DNA of 48,084 nt from JBPCPM01 sp050999155. GTDB taxonomy: Bacteria > Actinomycetota > Thermoleophilia > Solirubrobacterales > 70-9. Each line of letters starts with the position of its first letter. The first letter of the stretch is position 1. Positions 17,092-25,546 of this stretch are shown piece after piece. The notes under the pieces were generated by a model. It did no database searches. It saw nothing but the letters and a program-made list of their open reading frames with translations, and had not been told where the DNA came from. The position numbers were made by a program, and so were the translations under genes. The stretch covers positions 1-48,084 of the forward strand of contig JBPCPM010000176.1 of assembly GCA_050999155.1 (NCBI GenBank), given 5' to 3'.

Positions 17092-17970
17092 ATGGGTCTG
17101 AGCGTCCGCTACCACGCCGTCTCGATGGCCGCCGTCTTCCTCGCGCTGGGGGTCGGCGTGCTCATCGGCGTCGGCTTCGGGGATTCCGTGGTCTCGGGCG
17201 CCCAGCGCAACCTGGAGACCAGCCTCCAGGGCGATCTCGACTCGGCCCGCTCCGAGCGCGACGATGCCCGTGATGAGCTCAAGGCCGAGCAGCAGTTCTC
17301 CTCGTCGGTCTTCCCGCTGTTGGTCGAGAACCGACTCCGCGGCGAGCGGATAGGCATCGTCTCGCTTGGACCGCTGCCCGAATCGGTGTCCGACGAAATC
17401 ACCGACACGCTGGAGAAGGCCGGAGGCCGGCTGCGCTCGGTCGTCGTCCTGCGCGAGCCGATCGACGACGGCCAGGTCGAGCGGGCCCTGCGCAGCCCCG
17501 TCGACGCCGGCACCACCGAGGAGCTGCGCGCCTTCGGCCGCCGCGTCGGCCGCGAGCTCGCGACAGGCGGCGCCGCCTTGCAACGTCTCAGCCAGGAACG
17601 CAGCCTCTTCGAGCGCACGAGTGGGCGCACAGGCGAGCTCGACGCCGTGGTCGTCGCGCGCTCTCGCTCGGAGAACCTGACCGAGGCGGAGGCCGAACGC
17701 CAGGACCTGGTGGAGAAGGCCGTTCTCGAGGGCATCGGCGAGCGGTCCGTCCCCTCGGTCGGGGTCGAGACCCAGGACGCCGACCCGTCGTCGATCGGCG
17801 TCTTCCAAGCCCAGGGGCTCAGCACCGTCGACAACATCGGGACCGCCGCCGGGAAGGTCGCGCTCGTGTTTGCGCTGACCGGGAGCGAAGGCGACTACGG
17901 GGTGGGCGGCAAGGCCGACCGGCTGCTGCCCGAGCTGCTGCTCGGGCCCGACGAGGACCGAGAGCGCTGA
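17092..17970 (+). CDS. steB: SteB-like / MctB-family single-pass membrane protein (DUF3186)
   Basis: Annotated in databases as copper transporter or SteB; in mycobacteria MctB is a copper-tolerance channel and in corynebacteria SteB pairs with SteA in cell separation. The 292 residues open with the family signature VRYHAVSMAAVFLALGVGVL, one transmembrane helix, then a coiled coil (~40-70, DLDSARSERDDARDELKAE) and a globular extracytoplasmic part ending in GKVALVFALTGSEGDYG. ATG at 17092 has no clear ribosome site. Neighbouring steA argues for the division role rather than copper export. Confidence 0.85.
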   Translation: MGLSVRYHAVSMAAVFLALGVGVLIGVGFGDSVVSGAQRNLETSLQGDLDSARSERDDARDELKAEQQFSSSVFPLLVENRLRGERIGIVSLGPLPESVSDEITDTLEKAGGRLRSVVVLREPIDDGQVERALRSPVDAGTTEELRAFGRRVGRELATGGAALQRLSQERSLFERTSGRTGELDAVVVARSRSENLTEAEAERQDLVEKAVLEGIGERSVPSVGVETQDADPSSIGVFQAQGLSTVDNIGTAAGKVALVFALTGSEGDYGVGGKADRLLPELLLGPDEDRER

Positions 17971-17999
17971 CCGCGATCGCGATCGTCGTCTCCGCGCTG

Positions 18000-18902
18000 G
18001 TGCCGCTGCTGCTGGCACGGGGAATGATCGACCGGCTCGAGCGAAGCGGGGCCGTGCGCGAGAACCACGCCGGCCGGCGGCCGGCGTTTCCGGGAGGCGT
18101 CGTGATCGTCGCGTGCGCGCTCACAGCGCTCCTGCCGGTGGCGCTCATCGCGCTGCGCCCCGGCATCGTCGGGGGCGGCTCCATCGTCGCCGACGGCCCG
18201 GGGGAGCCGTTTGGCCTCGGCTACGCGGTGGCCCTCGGACAGGGTTCGGTCTGGATTGCCCTGGTGCTCGGCGTCGCGTTGCTGGGGCTGGTGGACGACC
18301 TGATCGGCCGTTCCGGAGCCCCGGGGAGCCCCCGCGGCTGGCGTGGGCACCTCGGCGCGCTGGCCTCCGGCGAGCTGTCGACGGGTGTGATGAAGCTGGT
18401 GGGGATCCTGTCGCTGGCGGCCCTCACCGTCCCGATCGGCGTGGAGGCCGCCGGGGCGGGCGCGGGAGGTGACCTGCCCGGTGGAGACTGGCCCGAGCGG
18501 CTGGTGGCCATCGCGCTCGTCGCCGGACTGGCCAACCTGCTGAACCTCTTCGACACCCGTCCCGGGCGGGCGACCAAGGTGTTCGTCGTCCTGGCCGTGA
18601 TCATCGTGGCCGTCGGCGGATCGTTCGAGCCGCTGCACGGCTACGAGTGGCTGATCGGCCCGATTCTCGTCGTCGGCTTCCACGACCTCCGGGGCCGGGT
18701 GATGCTCGGCGACATGGGCTCCAACCTGCTGGGCGCCCTCCTCGGGGTGTGGGCGGTGACCTCGCTGGGCCCGATCGAGCAGCTCCTCGCCATGAGCGCC
18801 GTCGTCGCCCTCACCGCCTACGGAGAATTCCGCTCCTTGGGGGTTTTGCTCGAACGGCTTCCGCTTATCAAGCATCTAGACTCGCTTGGCAGCGGTCGAT
18901 GA
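18000..18902 (+). CDS. PNPT/MraY-like membrane glycosyl-phosphotransferase
   Basis: A ~300-residue multi-spanning protein of the polyprenyl-phosphate N-acetylhexosamine-1-phosphate transferase superfamily. Motifs: an N-terminal loop with RPAFPGG, LGLVDDLIG (the Asp-Asp motif after a helix), NLLNLFDTRPGRATK in place of the MraY NxxNxxDG-type motif, and LGDMGSNLLGA. It is not MraY itself; such proteins lie beside steA/steB in several actinobacteria, suggesting a cell-envelope role. Start is uncertain: GTG 18000 cuts the first helix short, while the frame stays open to a CTG at 17967 (TAIAIVVSALVPLLLA) that overlaps the steB stop and would restore it. The stop overlaps pyrG as ATGA. Confidence 0.8.
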   Translation: MPLLLARGMIDRLERSGAVRENHAGRRPAFPGGVVIVACALTALLPVALIALRPGIVGGGSIVADGPGEPFGLGYAVALGQGSVWIALVLGVALLGLVDDLIGRSGAPGSPRGWRGHLGALASGELSTGVMKLVGILSLAALTVPIGVEAAGAGAGGDLPGGDWPERLVAIALVAGLANLLNLFDTRPGRATKVFVVLAVIIVAVGGSFEPLHGYEWLIGPILVVGFHDLRGRVMLGDMGSNLLGALLGVWAVTSLGPIEQLLAMSAVVALTAYGEFRSLGVLLERLPLIKHLDSLGSGR

Positions 18903-20599
18903 GCACTCCTTCTTCCATCTCCGGCACACGTTTCATCTTCGTCACGGGCGGCGTGGTCTCGTCCCTGGGCAAGGGAATCGCGGCCGCGTCGATCGGTCGC
19001 CTGCTGGTCAGCCGGGGCTTCACCGTCCAGATCCAGAAGTTCGATCCGTACATCAACGTCGATCCGGGCACGATGAGCCCGTTCCAGCACGGCGAGGTGT
19101 TCGTCACGGAGGACGGGGCCGAGACCGACCTCGACCTCGGCCACTACGAGCGGTTCACCGCCGCCAACACCACACGCGCATCCAACGTGACAGCGGGCGC
19201 CGTCTACGACTCGGTCATCCGGCGCGAGCGCCGCGGCGACTACCTCGGCGGCACCGTCCAGGTGATCCCGCACATCACCGACGAGATCAAGAACCGGATC
19301 CGCCTCGTCGCCGAGTCCAGCGCCGTCGACTTCGTGATCACCGAGATCGGTGGCACGGTCGGCGACATCGAGTCGCTGCCGTTCCTCGAGGCCATCCGCC
19401 AGCTCTACACCGAGCTCGGGCCCAAGCGGTGCATGTTCGTCCATCTCACCCTCGTGCCCTACATCGGTCACGCTGGCGAGCTGAAGACCAAGCCCACCCA
19501 GCACTCGGTCAACGAGTTGCGCCGCATCGGCATCCAGCCCCACGCCGTGGTCTGCCGCTCCGAGAACGGCCTCGGCCGCGACATCCGCCGCAAGATCGCG
19601 CTGTTCGCCAGCCTCCCCGAGGAGGCCGTGATCAGCGCCCGCGACGTGGACAACATCTACAAGGTGCCGCTGGTCTTCCGGGCCGAGGGCGTCGACGACC
19701 TGGTCCTCGACCACTTCCACATCACCGATGCCCAGGCTCCGGAGCTCGGCGAGTGGGAACAGCTCGTCCGCCGGGCCGACGAGGCCCGCGAGGCCGGCCG
19801 CAAGGTCCGTATCGCCATCGTCGGCAAGTACGTCAAGCTCGCCGACGCCTACATGTCGGTCGTCGAAGCGCTCGGCCACGGAGCGACCCACAACTCGCGT
19901 GAGCTCGAGGTCGTCTGGGTCAACTCGGAGGACTTCGATCCCGTCGATCTCGACGACTGCGACGGCATCCCCATCCCCAGCGGCGTCGGGGAGCGGGGCA
20001 GCGAGGGCGGGGTCACCGCCGCCCGCCGGGCTCGCGAGCGCCAGATCCCGTACCTGGGCATCTGTCTCGGGATGCAGATCGCCGTCGTCGAGTATGCCCG
20101 CAACGTCGCCGGGCTCGACGGCGCCAACTCCGCCGAGTTCGACATCGAGACCCCCTACCCGGTGGTCGATCTGCTCCCCGAGCAGAAGGAGGTCACCGAC
20201 ATCGGGGGGACCATGCGCCTGGGCGCCGACCCGATCAAGATCCACGACGACACCCGCGCCCGCGAGATCTACGGCGAAGCCGTGATCTACCAGCGCCACC
20301 GGCACCGCTACGAGGTCAACAACGTGCTGCGCCGGCGCCTGGAATCCGAGGGCATGGTCTGCTCGGGGACCTCGCCCGACGAACGCCTCGTCGAGATGAT
20401 CGAGCACCCCGACCACCCATTCTTCGTTGCCTCGCAGTTCCACCCGGAGTTCAAGTCCCGGCCGACGGCTCCGGAGCCGCTGTTCCGCGACTTCGTCGGC
20501 GCCGCCGCGGTGCGAGCCGATGAGCGAGCCGAGGCCGACGAGCAGCCGGCCGAGGCTGAGTACGAGTCTCGGACCGAGATCCGTGACCGCGCCGGCTGA
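18899..20599 (+). CDS. pyrG: CTP synthase
   Basis: Aminates UTP to CTP using glutamine and ATP. The 566 residues comprise the synthetase domain (FVTGGVVSSLGKGI, KFDPYINVDPGTMSPFQHG, TEIGGTVGDIES) and a C-terminal class I glutaminase domain with nucleophile Cys389 in GICLGMQ and the FHPEF His/Glu pair. The loop that reads VPGGFG in most homologues is IPSGVG here (Ser361), an unusual change near the oxyanion hole. A ~30-residue acidic tail follows. ATG at 18899 overlaps the previous stop. Activity with glutamine is likely but the altered loop deserves attention. Confidence 0.95.
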   Translation: MSTPSSISGTRFIFVTGGVVSSLGKGIAAASIGRLLVSRGFTVQIQKFDPYINVDPGTMSPFQHGEVFVTEDGAETDLDLGHYERFTAANTTRASNVTAGAVYDSVIRRERRGDYLGGTVQVIPHITDEIKNRIRLVAESSAVDFVITEIGGTVGDIESLPFLEAIRQLYTELGPKRCMFVHLTLVPYIGHAGELKTKPTQHSVNELRRIGIQPHAVVCRSENGLGRDIRRKIALFASLPEEAVISARDVDNIYKVPLVFRAEGVDDLVLDHFHITDAQAPELGEWEQLVRRADEAREAGRKVRIAIVGKYVKLADAYMSVVEALGHGATHNSRELEVVWVNSEDFDPVDLDDCDGIPIPSGVGERGSEGGVTAARRARERQIPYLGICLGMQIAVVEYARNVAGLDGANSAEFDIETPYPVVDLLPEQKEVTDIGGTMRLGADPIKIHDDTRAREIYGEAVIYQRHRHRYEVNNVLRRRLESEGMVCSGTSPDERLVEMIEHPDHPFFVASQFHPEFKSRPTAPEPLFRDFVGAAAVRADERAEADEQPAEAEYESRTEIRDRAG

Positions 20600-20604
20600 G
20601 CCGG

Positions 20605-20659
20605 CCGGCCGCCTCCCAGCCCCTCGTTCCCGGCGCCGGCGCCTCCGCCGGGCGGCCGG
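20605..20659 (+). promoter_or_regulatory. GC-rich leader hairpin before the M20 peptidase gene
   Basis: CCGGCCGCC (20605-20613) is complementary to GGCGGCCGG (20651-20659), enclosing a second palindrome GGCGCCGGCGCC at 20632-20643. The right arm reaches the first two bases of the ribosome site GGGAGG (20658-20663), so folding could affect initiation; it could also be a partial terminator after pyrG. Confidence 0.35.
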
Positions 20660-20668
20660 GAGGTCGTG

Positions 20669-21787
20669 ATGTCGGCCGCCGATCTCGATCTGCACAGCCG
20701 GTTCGTCGCGCTCTGCCAGATGCCCAGCGCCACGGGAGACGAGCGGGCCGTTGCCGACATGGTCGCCGACGAACTCCGAGCCCTCGGCGTGCCCGTGGCC
20801 GAGGACGACGCGGCCGGGCCGGCCCAGGCGGGGGCCGGGAACCTCAGGTGTCGGATCCCGGGCACGGGGCAGGGGGCCGTGATGTTCTGCGCCCACCTCG
20901 ACACGGTGCCCCACGAGCATCCGGTCGAGGTGGTTTGCGACGAGGGCGTCTACCGCAGCGCGGGGCCATCGATCCTCGGCGCCGACAACAAGGCCGCCGT
21001 CACCGTCTTCATGGAGCTGGCCAGGCGCTGGGTGAAGACCCCGGGCGCCGCGGCGCTGGAGCTGGTGTTCACCGTCGCCGAGGAGGACGGGCTGCGGGGG
21101 GCCCACGCGTTCGACGTGTCCACCCTCCAGGCGCCCATCGGGTACGTCTTCGATCACGCCGCCTCGATCGGCGAGATCGTCACCTCGGCCCCGACCTACC
21201 ACCGCCTCCGTGCCGAGTTCGCCGGCGTCGCCTCCCACGCAGGCCTCGAGCCCGAAGCCGGCGTGAGCGCCCTGCGTGCCGCTGCCCGGGCGGCGAGCGA
21301 GCTTCCCCAGGGGCGCCTGGACCCCGAAACCACGGCCAACCTCGGCCGGATGGCGGGAGGGACGGCGACGAACATCATCGCGGCCAGCGCCTGGCTGGAC
21401 GCCGAGGCGCGGGGGCTCGACGACGACCGGGCTGGGGCGGTGATCCAGACCATGGTCGACGCCTGCAACTGGGCGGCGGGGGAGGAGGGCTGCGACGTCG
21501 ACGTCGAGGTGACGACGATGTTCCGTGGCTACCGCCAGAAGCGGTCGGACGTCGCGGTCGCGCATGCGGCCGAGGCATTGCAGGCCTGCGGCCACGAACC
21601 CTGCTTCGTCTCCTCCGGCGGGGGAAGCGACGCCAACGCCTTCATGGACCGCGGTCTCGCGTGCGTGAACCTCGCCAACGGCACCGCCGCCGTCCACACC
21701 GACAACGAGTCGGTGGCTGTCGCGGACCTCGACGCCGCCCTGCGGGTCGCCGAGCTGATCGCCCGCTCGGCCGGGCAGGACGGCTGA
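20669..21787 (+). CDS. M20 family metallopeptidase, peptidase T-like
   Basis: A 372-residue zinc aminopeptidase/dipeptidase homologue of the tripeptidase T-like subfamily. Metal and catalytic residues are visible: HLD in FCAHLDTVPHE, the bridging Asp in GADNKAAV, catalytic EE in TVAEEDG, DHAASIGEI, the dimerisation-domain His in GVASHAGLEPE and the final ligand in VHTDNESV. ATG at 20669 is preferred to GTG 20666 because GGGAGG lies five bases upstream of it. It follows pyrG by 69 bases and precedes DUF3866 by four, so it is in the same operon. Natural substrate unknown. Confidence 0.88.
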   Translation: MSAADLDLHSRFVALCQMPSATGDERAVADMVADELRALGVPVAEDDAAGPAQAGAGNLRCRIPGTGQGAVMFCAHLDTVPHEHPVEVVCDEGVYRSAGPSILGADNKAAVTVFMELARRWVKTPGAAALELVFTVAEEDGLRGAHAFDVSTLQAPIGYVFDHAASIGEIVTSAPTYHRLRAEFAGVASHAGLEPEAGVSALRAAARAASELPQGRLDPETTANLGRMAGGTATNIIAASAWLDAEARGLDDDRAGAVIQTMVDACNWAAGEEGCDVDVEVTTMFRGYRQKRSDVAVAHAAEALQACGHEPCFVSSGGGSDANAFMDRGLACVNLANGTAAVHTDNESVAVADLDAALRVAELIARSAGQDG

Positions 21788-21791
21788 GCCG

Positions 21792-22811
21792 GTGCTCAAG
21801 CTGCGGCGCGGCACGGTCGTGTCGTGCGATCCGCTCGAGGTCGAGATCGCCGGGCGCCGTCGGCCCGCATGGGCTGACAGGTCGCTGGTCGGCGAGACGC
21901 GCGTCGGCGACGAGGTCATTGTCAACACCGAGGCCGTCGACCTCGGCCTCGGCTCCGGCGGTCAGGACATCGTCCACGTCAACCTCACCCGCGGGCTGCA
22001 GGGGGCAGGCCACGAGGGCGGCGCGCACGTGATGAAGCTCAACTACACGTCGCTGCAGCACCCCGTCGAGCCGGCCGAACCCCCACTCGCGGACGGCGAC
22101 GCAGCCGCCCAGCTCCGGCCCGAGCGACCCATCCCGGTGCTCGTCGGCTCCCTGCACGGACAGCTTGCGCCCGCCGTGTGGGCCTTTCACCAGCACGTGC
22201 CAGGCAAGCGCCTGGGGTTCGTCCAGGGTCTGGGCGGCGCGCTGGGGGCCCACCGTTCGGAGACCGTGCGCCGGCTCCGTGACGAGGGTCTGCTGAGCGA
22301 GACGCTGACCGCCGGTCCCTGCCACGGCGGCGACGCCGAGGCCATCAGCCTGGCCGGGGCCCTGCGCGCCGCGTGTGACCGGGGGTGGGACGCCGCCGTG
22401 GTCTGTCCCGGGCCGGGCATTCTCGGCTCCGGAACCGCCCTGGGCCACGGCGGCATGGCCGCCCTCGACGCGGCCCACGCCGCCCTGGCCCTCGGCCTGC
22501 CCGCGATCTTCATGCCCCGGGCCTCGACGTCGGACCCCCGGCCCCGCCACCGGGGACTGAGCCACCACGCCGCCGCCGTCCTGGACCTGGTGCTGGCGCC
22601 GCTGACGGTGGCCGTGCCGGCCGACGACGACGAACTGGCCGCCGAGTCCGTGCTCGACCGCCACCGCATCGAGCGGCGCGCCGCCGACCTCGACGCCTAC
22701 GTGGGGTCCGGATTGCCCTCGACCACGATGGGCCGCGATGCCGCCCAGGATCCCCGATTCTTCGCCGTCGCGCTGGCGGGAGGCGCGGCGCTGGCCGCGG
22801 CCGCCGGATGA
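21792..22811 (+). CDS. DUF3866 family protein
   Basis: A 339-residue cytoplasmic protein of unknown function, typical of Firmicutes and some actinobacteria and often near nudix/xerD genes. The N-terminal ~90 residues look like a beta-rich domain (RRGTVVSCDPLEVEI); the rest is an alpha/beta domain with VCPGPGILGSGTALGHGG, RHRGLSHHAAAVLDL and a His-rich stretch that could bind metal or nucleotide. No membrane helices or signal peptide. GTG at 21792 comes four bases after the peptidase stop; the stop overlaps the Nudix remnant start (ATGA). Confidence 0.85.
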   Translation: MLKLRRGTVVSCDPLEVEIAGRRRPAWADRSLVGETRVGDEVIVNTEAVDLGLGSGGQDIVHVNLTRGLQGAGHEGGAHVMKLNYTSLQHPVEPAEPPLADGDAAAQLRPERPIPVLVGSLHGQLAPAVWAFHQHVPGKRLGFVQGLGGALGAHRSETVRRLRDEGLLSETLTAGPCHGGDAEAISLAGALRAACDRGWDAAVVCPGPGILGSGTALGHGGMAALDAAHAALALGLPAIFMPRASTSDPRPRHRGLSHHAAAVLDLVLAPLTVAVPADDDELAAESVLDRHRIERRAADLDAYVGSGLPSTTMGRDAAQDPRFFAVALAGGAALAAAAG

Positions 22812-23002
22812 GCTACGAGATCACCGGCAGCCGCCGGATCTACGACGGGACGATCATCGGCGTCCGCATCGACGAGGTCCGGTATCCGGACGGTCGACGA
22901 GCAGGCGCGAGGTCGTCGAGCACAAGCGCCGCCGCGATCGCCGAGACCGAAGACGCACAGACGCTGGTCGGGCTCATGCTCCTGCGCGAGCGGCTTCACT
23001 GA
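22808..23002 (+). pseudogene. Remnant of a Nudix (ADP-ribose pyrophosphatase-type) hydrolase
   Basis: Starts like the family (MSYEITGSRRIYDGTIIGVR, IDEVRYPDG), shifts to another frame near 22893 where STSRREVVEHK is encoded, and shifts back near 22927 to AAAIAETEDAQTLVGLM before stopping at 23000. Joining the three pieces restores the normal Nudix N-terminal strand pattern. The Nudix box and the remaining ~120 residues are absent; xerD begins 33 bases later. Thus two single-base shifts plus a 3' deletion. Normally this gene sits between DUF3866 and xerD, so this is local decay. Confidence 0.75.
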
Positions 23003-23034
23003 GAAAGCCCGCGACGGAGCGCCTGCGAGCGGCC

Positions 23035-24012
23035 ATGCAGCCGCAGGAGAGGCCCTGCGCGGAGCCGAACCCCCCGCAGGTGAGCATCGCCGAGCCCGCC
23101 GACCCTCCGGTCCTCGACGCCCGCTTCGAGGCGTTGATGCTGGATTTCCTGGCCTACCTCGAGTTCGAGCGGGGATTGTCGGCCAACACGCTGACCGCCT
23201 ACCGATCCGACCTTCTGCAGTACGGCGAGCATCTCGCCGCGAGCGGCGTCCAGGCCACCGAGGCCCGGCCCGAGCACGTCCGTGGCTTCCTGGAGGCCTT
23301 CGGCGACCTCTCCGCCGCGACGGTCAACCGCAAGCGCGCCTGCCTGCGCTCGTTCTACCGCCACCTGCGCCGCGAGGAGCTCGTCGACGACGATCCGACC
23401 GCCGCGCTGCGCGCGGCCCGCCGCGACCGCCGCCTGCCGCCGGTGCTCAACCACGGGGAGATCAAACGGCTGCTCGCAGCTCCCACCGGCTCCGACGCCG
23501 CCGCCCTGCGCGACCGGGCGCTGCTGGAGGTCATGTACGGATGCGGCCTGCGGGCCTCGGAGACCATCGGGCTCGACGTGGCCGATGTCGATCTCGAGCA
23601 GGGAACGGTCAGGGCCACCGGCAAGGGCTCCAAGCAACGGCAGGTACCACTAGGCCGCCACGCCGCGGCCGCCGTGTCGGGATGGCTGCGCGACGGCCGG
23701 CCCACCCTCGGAGCCGGCCCGGCCGAGCCGGCGCTGTTTCTCAACCTCCGAGGGACACGTCTCAGCCGCCAGGGCCTCTACAAGCTTGTCCGCCGGCATG
23801 CCCGCACCGCGAGGCTGGAGGGCAAGATGAGCCCGCACACCCTGCGCCACACCTTCGCGACGCACCTGCTGTCCGGCGGCTGTGACCTGCGCTCGGTGCA
23901 GGAGATGCTCGGGCACTCGGACATCGCAACAACCCAGCTCTACACCCACCTCTCCAGCCAGCGGCTCAAGCGCGCGTACTTCGACGCCCATCCCCGCGCG
24001 CGCAGCAGCTGA
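23035..24012 (+). CDS. xerD: Tyrosine recombinase XerD
   Basis: Site-specific recombinase that with XerC resolves chromosome dimers at dif. About 325 residues: a SAM-like DNA-binding domain (MLDFLAYLEFERGLSANTL) then the catalytic domain with Arg in CGLRASE, Lys in GKGSKQR, HTLRHTFATH, LGHSDIATT and nucleophile Tyr in QLYTH. Start uncertain: ATG 23035 gives a long tail, GTG 23080 a more usual N-terminus. It is chromosomal rather than phage-like because of its neighbours. The upstream Nudix remnant suggests a deletion ended just before this gene. Confidence 0.93.
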   Translation: MQPQERPCAEPNPPQVSIAEPADPPVLDARFEALMLDFLAYLEFERGLSANTLTAYRSDLLQYGEHLAASGVQATEARPEHVRGFLEAFGDLSAATVNRKRACLRSFYRHLRREELVDDDPTAALRAARRDRRLPPVLNHGEIKRLLAAPTGSDAAALRDRALLEVMYGCGLRASETIGLDVADVDLEQGTVRATGKGSKQRQVPLGRHAAAAVSGWLRDGRPTLGAGPAEPALFLNLRGTRLSRQGLYKLVRRHARTARLEGKMSPHTLRHTFATHLLSGGCDLRSVQEMLGHSDIATTQLYTHLSSQRLKRAYFDAHPRARSS

Positions 24013-24023
24013 CCACGGCCTGC

Positions 24024-24029
24024 TAGAAC
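24024..24029 (+). promoter_or_regulatory. -10 box TAGAAC for the lipoprotein gene, leaderless
   Basis: TAGAAC ends six bases before GTG 24036 and no ribosome site is present, the same layout seen at 9761, 14732, 30700 and 40782. Confidence 0.45.
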
Positions 24030-24035
24030 GCGGGG

Positions 24036-24650
24036 GTGCCCGCCCTCGCCGTCCAGCGACGTTGCGTCGCGTCGCTCGCCGCCGCGCTGGGCCTCCTGGT
24101 CGCGGGCTGCGGCGCCGAGCGGCAGGTCGCCACCGTCGGCGGACCGGCCGCTGAACCGCAGGGCATCGCGCTGTACGCGTCCCCCGACGGCGACGTGCGC
24201 TTCCAGCGACCGGCGAACTGGACCGTGGTCGACCAGACGGCGCCCGGCGTGGCGACGATCGTCTCGGGCGAGGCCGTGGTTGCCGTCTTCGCCTACCGCC
24301 GGGATGCCGTCCCGACGGCAAAGCAGGACCGCGAGGAGGCGCTGGACGCCCTGCGCGACGAGCTCGGGGACGAGTCGCAGGACTTCCGGGTATCGGAGGG
24401 CACGCTGCGACGGGTAGGTGACCTCGATGCCGTCGAGGCCCAGGGGACGGGAACCGTGGGCAGCCGGAAGGTCACGCTGCGGTCCGTCCACGCCTTCGAC
24501 GGCAACGGCGAGTACGTCATCGAGGCCTACGCCCCACCCAAGGCATTCAAGGACCTCGACCGGACGGTCTTCGAGCCCCTGATCGACAGCCTCAAGGTAC
24601 GCGGCGACCCGGTCGAGGTGCCGGCCGACGCCACCGAGACCGGCGGCTGA
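24036..24650 (+). CDS. Predicted lipoprotein, function unknown
   Basis: A 204-residue exported protein: basic start (VQRRC), hydrophobic helix and lipobox LVAGC with Cys25 as the lipidation site. The mature part has a single beta-rich domain with PDGDVRFQRPANWTVV, DAVEAQGTG and a PPKAFKDLDRTVFEPLIDSL segment, reminiscent of PsbP/LpqN-like domains that carry a sequence F-x-x-P-x-x-W; that resemblance is weak inference. The stop shares a base with the mutM start (TGATG). Confidence 0.75.
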   Translation: MPALAVQRRCVASLAAALGLLVAGCGAERQVATVGGPAAEPQGIALYASPDGDVRFQRPANWTVVDQTAPGVATIVSGEAVVAVFAYRRDAVPTAKQDREEALDALRDELGDESQDFRVSEGTLRRVGDLDAVEAQGTGTVGSRKVTLRSVHAFDGNGEYVIEAYAPPKAFKDLDRTVFEPLIDSLKVRGDPVEVPADATETGG

Positions 24651-25546
24651 TGCCCGAGCTGCCCGAGGTCGAAACCATTCGGCGCCAGCTGGCGCCCGAG
24701 CTCACCGGGGCGGTCATCAGCCACGCCGAGATCCTCGATCCGCGGTTCTCGCGCCCCGGCGAGCCCGCTCCGATGGCCGACGGGCTCCGCGGCCGGCGCA
24801 TCGAGAAGGTGGATCGACGGGGCAAGTACCTGCTGCTGGTCCTCGACGCCGACCGTACGCTGGCCATCCACCTGCGGATGACCGGAAACCTGCTGCTCGA
24901 GCCGGCGGCCGGCCCCACGCTGGACCCCTCGCCCGTTCGCCTGTACACCCACGCGGCGACCGAAGATCACCTGCGGGCCCGGCTGCACCTGGCCGACGGG
25001 CGGATCCTCCGCTACACCGACGTGCGGCGCTTCGGCCACGGTGCGCTGCTGCTCGGATCCGAGCAGCGCACCTACATCGACGGCCGCCTCGGCCCCGAAC
25101 CGCTCGGCCAGCGCTTCGGGGCCGAGCACATCGCACGTCACGCGCGCGGCCGGCGCGCCCCGCTGAAGTCGTTTCTGCTCGACCAAAAGGTCGTGGCGGG
25201 AATGGGCAACATCTACGCTGACGAGACGTTGTTCCGCGCCCGCCTGCATCCCCTCAGCCCCGCCGGGTCGACCCGTGCCGAGCACCACGAGCGCCTCGCC
25301 GTCGCCGCCACCGAGGCGCTGGTGACCGGGATCGAGCACGGCGGCGCGTCCATCAGCGACTACCGCGACGCAACGGGTGCCCAGGGCAGCGCCCAGGAGG
25401 AGTTCCTCGTCCACACCCGCGCCGGGCGGCCGTGCATGAGCTGCGCCGAGTCCGTGAGGCGGATCGTCGTCGGCGGGCGGGCCACCCACTTCTGCCCCCG
25501 GTGCCAGATGCGCCTGCGCGCGCGACGCAGGGCGACCGCACGGTGA
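24650..25546 (+). CDS. mutM: Formamidopyrimidine-DNA glycosylase family (Fpg/Nei)
   Basis: Bifunctional glycosylase/AP lyase that removes oxidised purines. The 298 residues begin MPELPEVETIRRQL, so the catalytic Pro2 and Glu3 are present after Met removal; the conserved Lys lies in RRGKYLL, the helix-two-turn-helix in LLDQKVVAGMGNIYADE, and the C-terminal zinc finger has CMSC then CPRC with the DNA-binding Arg in VVGGRATHF. The LPEVET start and MGNIYAD point to Fpg rather than Nei. It overlaps the lipoprotein stop and the next start. Confidence 0.93.
   Translation: MPELPEVETIRRQLAPELTGAVISHAEILDPRFSRPGEPAPMADGLRGRRIEKVDRRGKYLLLVLDADRTLAIHLRMTGNLLLEPAAGPTLDPSPVRLYTHAATEDHLRARLHLADGRILRYTDVRRFGHGALLLGSEQRTYIDGRLGPEPLGQRFGAEHIARHARGRRAPLKSFLLDQKVVAGMGNIYADETLFRARLHPLSPAGSTRAEHHERLAVAATEALVTGIEHGGASISDYRDATGAQGSAQEEFLVHTRAGRPCMSCAESVRRIVVGGRATHFCPRCQMRLRARRRATAR

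Noticed and set aside
18818..21928. Reverse open frame of more than 1000 codons over pyrG and the peptidase
   Set aside because: High-GC antisense shadow; low-complexity composition and no recognisable domain, while both forward genes are clear.
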